A stretch of DNA of 64,000 nucleotides from positions 62,001 to 126,000 of the forward strand of contig QENC01000001.1 in assembly GCA_003331005.1 (NCBI GenBank), read 5' to 3'. This document shows, piece after piece, positions 25,650 to 35,552 of this stretch (position 1 is the stretch's first letter; each line of letters starts with the position of its first letter). The position numbers were made by a program, and so were the translations under genes. The notes under the pieces were generated by a model. The model saw only the letters and a list, made by a program, of their open reading frames with translations, ran no database searches and had not been told where the DNA came from. The stretch comes from Candidatus Tokpelaia sp. JSC085. Lineage in GTDB: Bacteria; Pseudomonadota; Alphaproteobacteria; Rhizobiales; Rhizobiaceae.

Positions 25650-25847
25650 ATGCACATTCGCGTGAACGGTGAGGAATTTGATGTAAAAGCCCATTTTTTA
25701 GATGATCTTATTGAAGAACTTGGATACGCAGGTGACTGGCTTGCCACAGCTGTCAACAATGAGCTTGTGGCAAATAATGAACGCTCAAACCACAGAATAT
25801 ATGAACATGATCGAATCGAAATCTTAAGTCCTATGCAAGGAGGTTGA
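25650..25847 (+). CDS. thiS: Sulfur carrier protein ThiS
   Basis: Ubiquitin-like carrier whose C-terminal thiocarboxylate gives sulfur to ThiG. 65 aa, [14 protein letters not shown] at the start and the essential PMQGG at the end. GGAG lies 8 bp before the ATG at 25650. It ends just before thiG. Confidence 0.95.
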   Translation: MHIRVNGEEFDVKAHFLDDLIEELGYAGDWLATAVNNELVANNERSNHRIYEHDRIEILSPMQGG

Positions 25848-25852
25848 GAGTC

Positions 25853-26626
25853 ATGCTCACGCTTTATGGGAAAAATATTCCATCACGAATCTTTCTGGGA
25901 ACCGCGCAGTATCCTTCTCCCATGATTCTTGAAAATGCAGTGCGGCATTCAGGTGCAAGTATTGTAACCTTGTCATTGCGGCGGGAAATTATCGGTGGAG
26001 AGCAACGGAGCAGATTCCACAAATTCATTGAAATGCTTGATGCCTATGTGCTTCCCAATACAGCTGGTTGCTGTTCTGTCAAAGAAGCCGTTATTACAGC
26101 TCGATTGGCACGCGATCTTTTTAAAACTAATTGGATCAAACTTGAAGTTATCGGGAATCAAGATACATTGCAGCCTGATATTTTCGCGCTTGTAGAGGCA
26201 GCAAAAATTTTGGTAGAGGAAGGTTTTGATGTTTTCCCATACATGACAGATGACCTCATTGTTGCTGAGAGGCTCGTGGCAGCTGGCTGCAAGACGCTCA
26301 TGCCTTGGTGTGCACCAATCGGTTCGGCCAAAGGGCCGAGTAATACAGCTAGCCTTCGCACAATGCGTGACCATTTTCCTGACTTGCCGTTGATTGTTGA
26401 CGCTGGAATCGGGCGCCCATCCCATGCTACGATGTTGATGGAACTTGGCTTTGATGCGATTCTACTCAACACTGCTGTTGCCAAGGCATTAGATCCTGTC
26501 AAGATGGCGCAGGCCTTTGCACAAGCTATTACTGCTGGCAGACTTGGATTTGAGGCAGGAATACTGAACCCGCGAGATATTGCTATTCCTTCCACACCAG
26601 TCATAGGACAGGCTGTCTTTCCATGA
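25853..26626 (+). CDS. thiG: Thiazole synthase ThiG
   Basis: Joins iminoglycine, deoxyxylulose phosphate and ThiS thiocarboxylate into the thiazole phosphate of thiamine. TIM barrel, 257 aa; the Schiff-base lysine is in WIKLEVIGN, followed by [12 protein letters not shown] and [12 protein letters not shown]. The ATG at 25853 has AAGGAGG about 10 bp upstream; a TTG at 25844 overlaps the thiS stop and is less likely. Overlaps thiE by 4 bp (ATGA). Confidence 0.95.
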   Translation: MLTLYGKNIPSRIFLGTAQYPSPMILENAVRHSGASIVTLSLRREIIGGEQRSRFHKFIEMLDAYVLPNTAGCCSVKEAVITARLARDLFKTNWIKLEVIGNQDTLQPDIFALVEAAKILVEEGFDVFPYMTDDLIVAERLVAAGCKTLMPWCAPIGSAKGPSNTASLRTMRDHFPDLPLIVDAGIGRPSHATMLMELGFDAILLNTAVAKALDPVKMAQAFAQAITAGRLGFEAGILNPRDIAIPSTPVIGQAVFP

Positions 26627-27243
26627 ATTGTAATCTTGATCCCTTTTATCCTATTTTTGAAAGCGCTGACACCATAGAAAAATTGGTACCACTTGGGATT
26701 CGTTTGGTGCAGTTACGTATGAAAGACAAAACACCTGCAACCCTGCGCGATCATATCAGAACAGCAAAAGCTATATGTCTACAATATCAATGTCGGCTTG
26801 TTATAAATGATTACTGGCAATTGGCGATTGAAGAAACATGTGATTTTATCCATCTTGGACAAGAAGATCTGGAAAAGGCTAATCTGGCTGAAATTCGTCA
26901 GGCGGGCCTGAAACTTGGCATAAGCACTCATGATGAAACTGAGCTGAATCGAGCACTTTCTACAGATCCTGATTATGTCGCCCTAGGCCCGATTTATCCA
27001 ACCATGTTGAAAAAGATGAAGTGGGCACCTCAGACATTGACACGTATTGGTTTGTGGAAGAAAAAAATAGGTGACTTGCCGCTTGTTGTCATTGGTGGAC
27101 TTAATGTAGATCATGTTTCTGACGTTTTTACTCATCATTGCAATAGTGCTGCGGTTATAAGCGATATTGTTACACATGCTAATCCTGCAGAACGGGTTAA
27201 ACAATGGATACACGCAACACAACAGTGGCGTTCAAACCCGTGA
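26623..27243 (+). CDS. thiE: Thiamine phosphate synthase
   Basis: Couples HMP-PP and thiazole phosphate into thiamine phosphate. TIM barrel, 206 aa; [47 protein letters not shown] and VVIGGLN are the family blocks. TMLKKMKW replaces the common TxTK in the phosphate loop but keeps the lysines. Overlaps thiG (ATGA), and the downstream frame overlaps its end. Confidence 0.92.
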   Translation: MNCNLDPFYPIFESADTIEKLVPLGIRLVQLRMKDKTPATLRDHIRTAKAICLQYQCRLVINDYWQLAIEETCDFIHLGQEDLEKANLAEIRQAGLKLGISTHDETELNRALSTDPDYVALGPIYPTMLKKMKWAPQTLTRIGLWKKKIGDLPLVVIGGLNVDHVSDVFTHHCNSAAVISDIVTHANPAERVKQWIHATQQWRSNP

Positions 27244-27989
27244 TATTAATAATTGCTGGGACAGATTCTTCTGGTGGAGCAGGTGTAGTCCGTGATATTG
27301 AAACCGCAACTGATCTTGGTGTTGCAACGGCTCTCGCCGTCACGGCTGTCACAGCTCAAACCCACAACAAGGTTTTACAGATTGGCTCAGTATCTAGCAG
27401 ACTGATTGCAGAACAGATAAAAAGTGCCTTTTCCTCCAATATCATCAGTGCTGTTAAAATTGGTATGTCTGGAACAGTGCAGGCAATAAAGGCTATATCA
27501 AGTTCTTTAAAGAAACAATATCATGTTCCTATTATTTTTGATCCTGTCTTGGAATCCAGCTCAAAGGGAAGACTTTGGCATGGGTATCATGATGATATAC
27601 ACAGAGCAATTGTTCATGACCTTCTTCCCATGGTAACATTGATCACTCCTAATATTGCGGAGCTTGCCCAGTTGACTGTTCGTAAAATGGCAACAAATGA
27701 GGATCAGGCAATAAAACAAGGTAAGCTTCTGATCGCTTTTGGAAGCCGTGCAGTTCTAGTTAAAGGTGGGCACATGAAAGGTGATAAAGCAACTGATCAT
27801 CTTCTTACAAAGAATTTGGCACCTGTCCGTTTCTCTCAAAAAAGAATAAACACCACCATGCGTGGCACTGGCTGTATCCTTGCGACAGCAATCGCTTCTA
27901 ATCTGGCACTAGGCTTACCTCTTTATAAATCCGTTGGAAAAGCCAAAAAGCATGTATTGCATCATCTGCAAAGAAAAATACCGCAATAA
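27204..27989 (+). CDS. thiD: Hydroxymethylpyrimidine (phosphate) kinase ThiD
   Basis: Phosphorylates HMP and HMP-P to HMP-PP for ThiE; also used for salvage of HMP. Ribokinase-like, 261 aa; [22 protein letters not shown] at the N-terminus, VFDPV-like IIFDPVLESSS, VLVKGGH and the anion hole/catalytic TMRGTGCILATAIASNLALG. The ATG at 27204 overlaps thiE by 40 bp. A GTG at 27240 would give the 4-bp GTGA overlap seen elsewhere in this operon and still precedes the family start; the choice is open. Confidence 0.9.
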   Translation: MDTRNTTVAFKPVILIIAGTDSSGGAGVVRDIETATDLGVATALAVTAVTAQTHNKVLQIGSVSSRLIAEQIKSAFSSNIISAVKIGMSGTVQAIKAISSSLKKQYHVPIIFDPVLESSSKGRLWHGYHDDIHRAIVHDLLPMVTLITPNIAELAQLTVRKMATNEDQAIKQGKLLIAFGSRAVLVKGGHMKGDKATDHLLTKNLAPVRFSQKRINTTMRGTGCILATAIASNLALGLPLYKSVGKAKKHVLHHLQRKIPQ

Positions 27990-28284
27990 AATTTGCTTAA
28001 AAAAAACAGGAAATTGATATAAATTGTTACAGTGGGTAGATGCTGTTGAACCTTTTCTGCAGTTAAAGTGTTCTAGTCAGAAGATACTCCTCAAAAAAAA
28101 TTGATATTATTTTATAAAAAGTAAAGTACTGATAATTTTTGCTCAAAGACTTCATAAAGACTTGATAAAGAAATCAGAAACTTCATAATGAGACGGGCTT
28201 GGCCTGGGCAGGCAGGGTCTGACATTTTTATGAAAGGGTCGGGGCTCCTGACACCGGACGGAACAAGGAAAAAGGAATTTACCA

Positions 28285-29016
28285 ATGGCTGATTTCAGAA
28301 ATAGAAATATTCGCATAGCAACGGTTTCCCGTACTGATATGTCAATAGATCAGGGCTTACGTAGCTATATGCTTGGCGTTTATAATTTGATGGCAATAGG
28401 ACTTGCCATCACTGCTATTGCAGCCATGGCAATGGCGTGGTTCTCATTTAACAATATGGCATTTGCGCAAGTTGTGTATGGTTCGCCATTACGTTTTATT
28501 ATCATGTTTTCTCCTCTAATCGCTGTTCTCTTTCTCAGCTTTAAGATTCAAAATCTCAGTACTAGTGCTGCACGGACATTGTTTATCTTCTATGCCGCTT
28601 TGGTTGGGATCTCTCTTTCTTCGGTTTTTTTGCTTTACACAAGCGCCAGTATTGCACAGACATTTTTCATCGCCGCAGCCTCTTTTGGTGCTCTTTCTCT
28701 TTATGGCTACACGACCAAACGAGATCTACAACCTGTTGGTTCTTTTCTCTTTGTCGGCATTATAGGTTTACTAATTGCCAGTGTGCTCAATATTTTCCTC
28801 GCATCAGGTAGTTTGCAGCTTGTGATATCTGTTATTGGTGTTTTCATTTTTGCCGGATTGACCGCTTATGATACGCAAGCTATTAAAGAAATGTATTATG
28901 AAGGTGACTCTAGTGATGCAAAGGGTCGTAAAATAATTATGGGTGCACTCAAACTTTATCTTGATTTTATAAATATGTTTGTTTTCTTGTTACATTTTGT
29001 TGGAGATCGTGATTGA
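28285..29016 (+). CDS. Bax inhibitor-1 / YccA family membrane protein
   Basis: Seven-helix membrane protein (243 aa) of the BI-1 (TMBIM) family. In bacteria members are implicated in membrane-protease control (YccA with FtsH) or calcium leak; the role here is unknown. The cytoplasmic N-terminus is followed by helices from residue 30, and GLTAYDTQAIKEMYYEGD with the pH-sensing Asp region near the C-terminus is diagnostic. AAGGA lies 8 bp before the ATG. Followed by a good terminator. Confidence 0.9.
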   Translation: MADFRNRNIRIATVSRTDMSIDQGLRSYMLGVYNLMAIGLAITAIAAMAMAWFSFNNMAFAQVVYGSPLRFIIMFSPLIAVLFLSFKIQNLSTSAARTLFIFYAALVGISLSSVFLLYTSASIAQTFFIAAASFGALSLYGYTTKRDLQPVGSFLFVGIIGLLIASVLNIFLASGSLQLVISVIGVFIFAGLTAYDTQAIKEMYYEGDSSDAKGRKIIMGALKLYLDFINMFVFLLHFVGDRD

Positions 29017-29090
29017 AAGATAAGGGTGAGATCTCTTACATTGTGTTTTCATTGATTGATGAGTTGGGTTCGTCAATTTCTTCCTTCGGG

Positions 29091-29116
29091 AACCCTGTGC
29101 CCTTACAGGGTTTTCT
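29091..29116 (+). terminator. Rho-independent terminator after the BI-1 family gene
   Basis: AACCCTGT-GCCCTT-ACAGGGTT, 8-bp stem with 6-nt loop, then TTCTT. About 75 bp after the stop codon. Confidence 0.75.
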
Positions 29117-29208
29117 TGATTTTGGCTGCGCCCTGGGCCGCTAAATCGACTTAACGTTTAAAAGTGAACAGCTACAGGACATGACTTGATCTTGCATTTT
29201 GTATTGCA

Positions 29209-30984
29209 TCAATCAAGGCACTGTATATGAAGGTCATGTAGCTGTGTTGGTGTTGCATCAGACGGTGCTCCCATCAGAAGATCACGTCCTTGCTGGTTCA
29301 TTGGGAATACAGAAATCTCTCGTAGATTCTTGACCCCGGTTAATAACATGATGATACGGTCTATACCAGCTGCCATGCCACCATGCGGTGGTACACCATA
29401 GTGAAATGCACGGTATAGTCCACCAAAATGCTCTTCAAGGGCTTTGCGTGGGACACCAGCTGTTTTGAATGCTTTGACCATGATGTCAGCTAAGTGGTTC
29501 CGGATGCCACCTGAACCAATTTCAAAACCGTTACAGACAATATCATACTGAAATGCTTTTATGCTTAGAGGCTCTTGATTGTCGAAGGCTGCTATTCCTC
29601 CTTGTGGCATGGAAAATGGGTTGTGTGCAAACACAATTTGCTTTTCTTCTTCATTCCATTCGTAAAAAGGAAAATCAACAATCCATGCAAGTTCAAAACG
29701 ATCATGATCAATAAGCCCAAGTTCTTCACCTATTTTTTTTCTAGCACAACCAGCAAAAGCAGCCATTTTTCTTGGTTCTCCTACTATGAAGAAACAAGCA
29801 TCATTGTCAGCAAGCCCAAGCTGTAAACGAATAGCTTCTACACGGTCTTGTTCCATATTTTTTGCAATAGGCCCCAGACCTTCAATGAGATCTCCATTTT
29901 TGTACCAGGAAATATAGCCAAGACCCGGCCATCCTTTCTTCTGTGCCCAAATATTCATTTTCTCACAGAATGCACGGGTTCCACCTGTCCGCGCAGGAAT
30001 AGCCCAGACCTCTGCCTTGGTGTTCATAGAGAGAAGATTAGCAAAGACCTTGAATGTAGCACAACGAAAATGCCTTGATACGTTTTCCATAACAATTGGG
30101 TTACGTAGATCAGGCTTGTCAGTCCCATACTTACACACTGCTTCATCATAAGATATCCGTGGGAAGGCTTTATTAACGGGTTTTCCTGCAGAAAATTCTT
30201 CAAAAACTTCCCTGATAATTGCTTCCATCACTGTAAGAATATCTTCCTGCTCGACAAAACTCATTTCAACATCAAGCTGGTAAAATTCACCAGGAAGACG
30301 ATCAGCCCGCGGGTCTTCATCGCGGAAACACGGTGCAATCTGGAAATAGCGATCGAACCCGGATATCATGAGAAGTTGTTTATATTGTTGTGGCGCCTGA
30401 GGTAGTGCATAAAATTTACCCTGATAAAGACGACTGGGAACCAGAAAGTCACGTGCACCCTCAGGTGAGGAAGCGGTAAGAATCGGCGTTGAAAATTCAC
30501 TAAATCCATTACTAGCCATTCGCTTGCGGATTGAAGTAATAATCTCTATGCGATGCATTATTTTTTTATGGAGAGATTCACGGCGCAGATCAAGAAAACG
30601 ATATTTTAGACGTATATCCTCAGGATAATCTGGTTCTCCAAAAACCGGAAGCGGTAATTCTTGCGCTTGGGAAAGAACTTCAATGTCTTGAGCGACAAGC
30701 TCAATTTCTCCAGTCAGCAGAGATGGATTAACCGTGTCAGCAGTCCGAACCTTGACAACGCCATCGACTCGTATGACCCATTCATTACGGACTGCTGTTA
30801 TGACTTTAAAAGCAGGGGAGTCGCAGTTTGCAACGATCTGAGTTAGACCATAATGGTCACGCAGATCCATGAAAATAACACCACCATGGTTGCGCACACA
30901 ATGAACCCATCCTGATAGGCGGACCACCGTCCCCACATCGGATTTTCGGAGCGCTGCACAAGTATGACTACGATAACGATGCAT
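29209..30984 (-). CDS. aspS: Aspartyl-tRNA synthetase
   Basis: Class II synthetase (591 aa) charging tRNA-Asp; bacterial type with OB-fold N-domain, GAD insertion and C-terminal catalytic core. The start [18 protein letters not shown] at 30984 has AAGGTGA 7 bp upstream; an open extension of 20 codons does not fit the family. Class II motifs: RYRFLDLRR region (motif 1), [25 protein letters not shown] (motif 2) and [13 protein letters not shown] (motif 3). Whether it also charges tRNA-Asn cannot be told from this sequence. Confidence 0.96.
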   Translation of the reverse strand: MHRYRSHTCAALRKSDVGTVVRLSGWVHCVRNHGGVIFMDLRDHYGLTQIVANCDSPAFKVITAVRNEWVIRVDGVVKVRTADTVNPSLLTGEIELVAQDIEVLSQAQELPLPVFGEPDYPEDIRLKYRFLDLRRESLHKKIMHRIEIITSIRKRMASNGFSEFSTPILTASSPEGARDFLVPSRLYQGKFYALPQAPQQYKQLLMISGFDRYFQIAPCFRDEDPRADRLPGEFYQLDVEMSFVEQEDILTVMEAIIREVFEEFSAGKPVNKAFPRISYDEAVCKYGTDKPDLRNPIVMENVSRHFRCATFKVFANLLSMNTKAEVWAIPARTGGTRAFCEKMNIWAQKKGWPGLGYISWYKNGDLIEGLGPIAKNMEQDRVEAIRLQLGLADNDACFFIVGEPRKMAAFAGCARKKIGEELGLIDHDRFELAWIVDFPFYEWNEEEKQIVFAHNPFSMPQGGIAAFDNQEPLSIKAFQYDIVCNGFEIGSGGIRNHLADIMVKAFKTAGVPRKALEEHFGGLYRAFHYGVPPHGGMAAGIDRIIMLLTGVKNLREISVFPMNQQGRDLLMGAPSDATPTQLHDLHIQCLD

Positions 30985-31709
30985 GATGGTCACCTTTTTG
31001 CAAGCATTAGAAATTAAGGAATAGAGGCCCATTTTGCCTTTCATCTGTCAACATCTTTCTTTCGCAGCAGAACGCCTTTTTAAAAAAATTCTGTGTATTA
31101 AAAAGCTTTTTTCTATTATTTATTATGTTCTTGCTCTGAAAAAGCTGTTTCAAAGAGACGAAGTCCTCTGCTTCTTCCTCAATCTCAATAGCACAGCACT
31201 AGCACGTATGACACGGAATGTCCCCGCACCGCAGCACAGGGAAAAGACGATTAATAGCTAACAGTATCTTCAAGGGTTGGTTATAAAATGTTTTCCTATC
31301 TGGCAGAAGGATGAAACAAACGGGTCAGCGCTGCAGGAATCCGCAAACTGTCATGGAAAGCGGATCAGGCGTTCCAGCAAAGCCCAGATTTGGAATAAAC
31401 GGACAGGGATGTGTATTATAAATTGAATTGATAAGAACTGGAATATACTATAATAGCTAGATCATAACACTTGCCGCAAGGCTTGAATCTCTTTTTGCTG
31501 GCCTGAGACTTCGGTGTACGTCTGTCTGCACAGCATGCTGTCTTGCCCAGCAACCCGCATTCTTCAAAGTTAGTAGCAGACATAGAAAGGGAGCTGCCTC
31601 GTTCCAGTCGCGTAGGCTATATGTTATATGTGTACATTAGATCATTCAGTATAATGGCATCTACTCCACACACTACGGCCCTGTTCTCTGTCAAAATGGA
31701 GTGCTTATA
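30985..31709. other. Long intergenic gap upstream of aspS (about 725 bp)
   Basis: No gene, RNA or repeat that I can support on either strand. In several rhizobia a ribonuclease D gene adjoins aspS; no trace of it is visible here. Composition is mixed rather than uniformly AT-rich, which fits eroded coding sequence. Confidence 0.45.
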
Positions 31710-31910
31710 ATGGTTCGCTCTATCGTACCTTATTTTCAAAATGACAAAGGTTGTGATTGTATTGAAACAAACGTTAAGGAATTTATGTGCATTGGGGCCA
31801 ATCCTCCCTTCGATCACCCACACATATTTCTTGATATGGGTGAAGAAAGGAAAATAATATGTCCCTATTGTTCAACGCTTTACCACTATAAACCTGATTT
31901 GGATGCTTAA
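31710..31910 (+). CDS. Zinc-finger protein of the NDUFS6-like (zf-CHCC) family
   Basis: Small protein (66 aa) with the zinc ligands in FMCIGANPPFDHPHIFLDMG and ICPYCSTLY (C, H, C, C). Homologous to the C-terminal part of the mitochondrial complex I subunit NDUFS6, which binds zinc; alphaproteobacterial complex I has such a subunit. The ATG at 31710 has GGAG 8 bp upstream; a GTG three codons earlier is possible. It is followed after 11 bp by a flavin monooxygenase, a pairing I recall from rhizobial genomes. It could be an accessory subunit for the NADH dehydrogenase encoded at 52.9-64 kb. Confidence 0.85.
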   Translation: MVRSIVPYFQNDKGCDCIETNVKEFMCIGANPPFDHPHIFLDMGEERKIICPYCSTLYHYKPDLDA

Positions 31911-31921
31911 AGGTTATCAGA

Positions 31922-33163
31922 GTGATGGAGGTCTTTCAAGATAAGACACGGCAGGTTTGTGTTGCAGGGGCTGGAATCGCTGGCATGAGTGCAGCGATTG
32001 CTTTAGCCAATAAAGGGATAAAAGTTACCCTCCTTGAAAAGGAACCTTATCCTCATGAGGCAGGAGCAGGGATTCAGCTTGCACCGAATGCAACGTCTCT
32101 TCTGCATGCATGGGGTGTACTTGACAGCCTGTACGAAGATGCTGTAGAACCTGATAAAATTAGTCTGAAAGACGGTAGGACCAGTCACACGCTAATGCAG
32201 ATGGCTATATGTTCGTTGTCACGTCAACGCTGGAAAGCTCCGTACATCACCATTCATCGAGCAGACTTGCAAACTGCTCTGAAAAAGGTAGTAGATCGGA
32301 TTCCCTTGATTACCTTTAAAGCTGGACATGAGATCGTTTCCTATGCTGGTTCAGCTCTTTCAGGCTTTAGAATCAAGATTCTACACGGTCATACGACCAG
32401 CGAAATATCTACGCCATGCCTGATAAATTGTGACGGAATCCGATCAAAAATGCGGAAAAAACTGTCTGAACAGGCTATATTCAGCGGTTATACCGCCTGG
32501 AGAACAACCTTGATGATACGACAAGGTCTGCCAGTATTTCTAGACATCGATGATTCAAACATTGTTTGTGTATGGATGGGAGCTAATGGTCATTTTATTA
32601 CCTATCCCTTGAAAAATGGACAATATTACAATTTTGTTGCTATCACCATGCGTGAACATGATCCTCATTCCATGAAGCACTCGGGAAAAGTTGGTGGAGA
32701 TATGCTCGTCTCTTTTTTCAAAGGATGGCATCCAACTGTGGTCGATATGATTCAACATGTCCAAAAATGGACGTGCTGTCCTATTTTTCATATGCCATTT
32801 CCCCGTTTTTTTGGTCCAGCAGGGGAAATATTTCTGGGCGATGCTTCACATGCTCTCACACCTTTTACAGCGCAAGGCGCCGCCATGGCTATAGAGGATG
32901 CAGCTGCCTTAGCCCACGCCCTTTCAGCAAACAATTTTTCAGAAATGGAGGCTCTTGTGCTGTTTAACAGCGAGCGCTGTAAACGCTTAAAATTGGTTGC
33001 AAGACGCAGTTTTTTAAACCGGCTTGTCTATCATGCATTTGGACCGCTTGCGTTTCTCCGTAACCTTGCCATGAAAATTCGCTGCTCAGAAAAATTTCTG
33101 ACAGATCTTGACTGGCTCTATGGCTATAATGCGACAGGTTTCTTGTCAAATGATAGAGAGTAA
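31922..33163 (+). CDS. FAD-dependent monooxygenase, salicylate-hydroxylase-like
   Basis: Group A flavoprotein monooxygenase (413 aa): Rossmann motif GAGIAGMSAAIALANKG, DG motif INCDGIRSKMRKKL, and GD motif GDASHALTPFTAQGAAMAIEDAAAL. Such enzymes hydroxylate aromatic rings using NAD(P)H and O2. The substrate is unknown; a quinone precursor or an aromatic acid is possible. Starts at GTG 31922 or the adjoining ATG 31925. Probably co-transcribed with the small zinc protein just upstream. Confidence 0.85.
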   Translation: MMEVFQDKTRQVCVAGAGIAGMSAAIALANKGIKVTLLEKEPYPHEAGAGIQLAPNATSLLHAWGVLDSLYEDAVEPDKISLKDGRTSHTLMQMAICSLSRQRWKAPYITIHRADLQTALKKVVDRIPLITFKAGHEIVSYAGSALSGFRIKILHGHTTSEISTPCLINCDGIRSKMRKKLSEQAIFSGYTAWRTTLMIRQGLPVFLDIDDSNIVCVWMGANGHFITYPLKNGQYYNFVAITMREHDPHSMKHSGKVGGDMLVSFFKGWHPTVVDMIQHVQKWTCCPIFHMPFPRFFGPAGEIFLGDASHALTPFTAQGAAMAIEDAAALAHALSANNFSEMEALVLFNSERCKRLKLVARRSFLNRLVYHAFGPLAFLRNLAMKIRCSEKFLTDLDWLYGYNATGFLSNDRE

Positions 33164-33366
33164 ACTCAATGCTTCCAATCTGTTTTTGGAATGTCAATGA
33201 CTATGAGAAATCGATCTCAGGCGTTCTGAACAGCGTTTGATAGTCTAACCATATATTCTGCAGGGTTAGTTCCATCTTTCAACCAGATAAAAGAAGGATA
33301 GAGCTGAGCTGTCTTTAGAAGAGACTTATGAGACTTATTGCGCATCTAGCAAGAGAATAATATAGG

Positions 33367-34518
33367 ATGAACAAAAAAAATTTTTTTAATAATACACGTC
33401 TTGTACATCATCTGTATGATCCGTGGAGTCACTATGGCTTTATCAACCCTCCAGTTTTTCGTGGTTCAACTGTTCTTTTTACGGATGCGGAAACCATGGA
33501 AAGAGGAAAACAAGCCTATACGTATGGCATACATGGAACACCGACTACTGACGTCCTCTGTCATGCCATTAACGATCTGGAAGGTGCAGCAAAAACCGTG
33601 CTCGTGCCTTCAGGGCTCGCTGGCATCACAGTTGCACTGCTTGGTACACTTTTTGCTGGTGATCATCTGCTGATGATTGATACAGTTTATCATCCGACCC
33701 GCTGCTTTGCCAACAACATGTTGAAAAATCTTGGAATTGAGGTTGAATATTATAGACCAGGAGCAGTACTTGAAAAACTACTCCGTTCCAATACAAGGGT
33801 TGTTTTTGCCGAATCACCTGGGTCCAATACATTTGAAATGTCAGATATTTCGGCAATGGTTGTTGCAGCTCACAGGATTGGTGCTCTCGTGATGATGGAT
33901 AATACATGGGCTACGCCTCTCTATTTTCGTCCATTGGACCATGGCGTTGATATTTCTATCCAGGCTGCAACCAAATATCTGGCTGGACATTCGGATGTTC
34001 TGCTAGGAACGATTTCAGCTAATGAAAAATATGCACATCTCATTGATAATGCACATCGTTTGCTGGGTATGAGCGTACCTGGTGAAGATGTCTATTTAAC
34101 TCTACGCGGTTTGCGCACTTTGAATCTTCGCCTTGAGCATCAGCAAAAAACGGCACTCGCTCTTGCCCGATGGCTTGAAACATGCCCTGAAATTGATAAG
34201 GTGCTTTATCCAGCACTGGAAAGTAGCCCAGGCCATCAGTTATGGAAACGTGATTTTACAGGTGCATCCGCCATATTCTCCATTGTTCTAAAAAAAGGTG
34301 GAAAACGAGAAGCTTATAGTTTTCTCGATCATCTTAAGTTATTCGGTCTCGGCTATTCATGGGGTGGCTTTGAAAGTCTGGCTGTACATGTTAATTTAGC
34401 AGACAGAACGGTGTCTAGAACAGATTATCCAGGACCAGTGTTACGCCTGCAAATCGGCATAGAGGATTTTCATGATCTAAAAGAAGATATCATCACTGCC
34501 CTTCAGTCAATAAGATAG
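33367..34518 (+). CDS. metC: Cystathionine beta-lyase
   Basis: Cleaves cystathionine to homocysteine, pyruvate and ammonia, feeding methionine synthesis. PLP enzyme of the Cys/Met family, 383 aa: YGIHGTPTTDVL, VLVPSGLAGI, FAESPGSNTFEM, VMMDNTWATPLYFRPL and the PLP lysine in QAATKYLAGHSDVLLG, then YSWGGFESL. Fits the MetC branch better than gamma-lyase. Complete; convergent with pcs 39 bp away. Confidence 0.93.
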   Translation: MNKKNFFNNTRLVHHLYDPWSHYGFINPPVFRGSTVLFTDAETMERGKQAYTYGIHGTPTTDVLCHAINDLEGAAKTVLVPSGLAGITVALLGTLFAGDHLLMIDTVYHPTRCFANNMLKNLGIEVEYYRPGAVLEKLLRSNTRVVFAESPGSNTFEMSDISAMVVAAHRIGALVMMDNTWATPLYFRPLDHGVDISIQAATKYLAGHSDVLLGTISANEKYAHLIDNAHRLLGMSVPGEDVYLTLRGLRTLNLRLEHQQKTALALARWLETCPEIDKVLYPALESSPGHQLWKRDFTGASAIFSIVLKKGGKREAYSFLDHLKLFGLGYSWGGFESLAVHVNLADRTVSRTDYPGPVLRLQIGIEDFHDLKEDIITALQSIR

Positions 34519-34557
34519 ACAAGGAATAGGATGAAAAGGACTATTTTATCGAAAAGG

Positions 34558-35307
34558 TCAGGGATTTCGTCCAAAGTTAGGGAAAAACTGGAGTACAGAG
34601 CCAATACAGTAAATATATAGGCTGCCAATAACCAACACAGTACGCAGCCAATATGGTGCATTCATATGGTAATAAAAAACAGCCAAGGTCCCTGAAAACG
34701 CCCATATGAAGACAAAAAAAACCGTAATCGGGCGCATCCTTCTAACCCGCACAGGATGGATGAAATACACTGGCAGAAATGACAGAACAGCAGATACAAA
34801 CACGACAGAAAAAGCAATCCACTCTACCGGCTGCACCACAAAAAGCGTAAAAACTACCATATTCCAGACAACCGGAAATCCTTTGAAAAAGTTTTCTGTC
34901 GTTTTCATATCGGTATCCGCATAATAAATTGCACTCGTTACAACGATCAACGCAGCTGAAAGAAATGACACCCCCTCGCCCATGAACCCGCTTTGATAAA
35001 GTGTAAACGCTGGAATAAGTACATAGGTGACATAGTCAATCACATGATCCAGTAGCTCTCCCGACCATGTTGGAAGCACATATTTTACATCAAGATAGCG
35101 AGCCATCGGGCCATCTATGGCATCAACAGCAAGTGCAACACCAAGCCATGCCCAGGTCGCATCCCACTGTTTCTCGCTCGCAGCAACCAGTGACAAAAAT
35201 GCTAAAAAAGAACCGGAAGCGGTCAACAGATGTACTGAAAAAGCCTTTGCCTGAGGCATTGTCACCTTACTGACTTTTAGACGTTTAGTTTCATTATTAT
35301 TATTCAT
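34558..35307 (-). CDS. pcs: Phosphatidylcholine synthase
   Basis: Membrane enzyme condensing CDP-diacylglycerol with choline to make phosphatidylcholine, a lipid of many host-associated Hyphomicrobiales. About eight helices; the CDP-alcohol phosphotransferase motif appears as DAIDGPMARYLDV ... GELLDHVIDYVTYV, with the wider spacing typical of Pcs, followed by ALYQSG-like FTLYQSGFMGE and FPVVWNMVVFTLFVV. I used the ATG at 35307 (249 aa); a GTG eight codons upstream is possible. Needs external choline. Confidence 0.93.
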   Translation of the reverse strand: MNNNNETKRLKVSKVTMPQAKAFSVHLLTASGSFLAFLSLVAASEKQWDATWAWLGVALAVDAIDGPMARYLDVKYVLPTWSGELLDHVIDYVTYVLIPAFTLYQSGFMGEGVSFLSAALIVVTSAIYYADTDMKTTENFFKGFPVVWNMVVFTLFVVQPVEWIAFSVVFVSAVLSFLPVYFIHPVRVRRMRPITVFFVFIWAFSGTLAVFYYHMNAPYWLRTVLVIGSLYIYCIGSVLQFFPNFGRNP

Positions 35308-35552
35308 TCTACCGGTAAATTTCCACTTCACGCTTTTATACTTTCCCTGATTTCTGGCGAAAGCTGCGGATCCAGCTATATGAAGTCCTCTGGTCTCCGT
35401 GGTATCCGTCCTGCATCCTATATTTTATTTTAGATACACTGGCTGCGGATACCGGATATAAAAATATATTTTTTTAAATTAAAACAGATAAAATACATTA
35501 TAATATCATATATTTTATCCTTTGAAAATTTCCAATTTGAAAAAGAAGAAAA

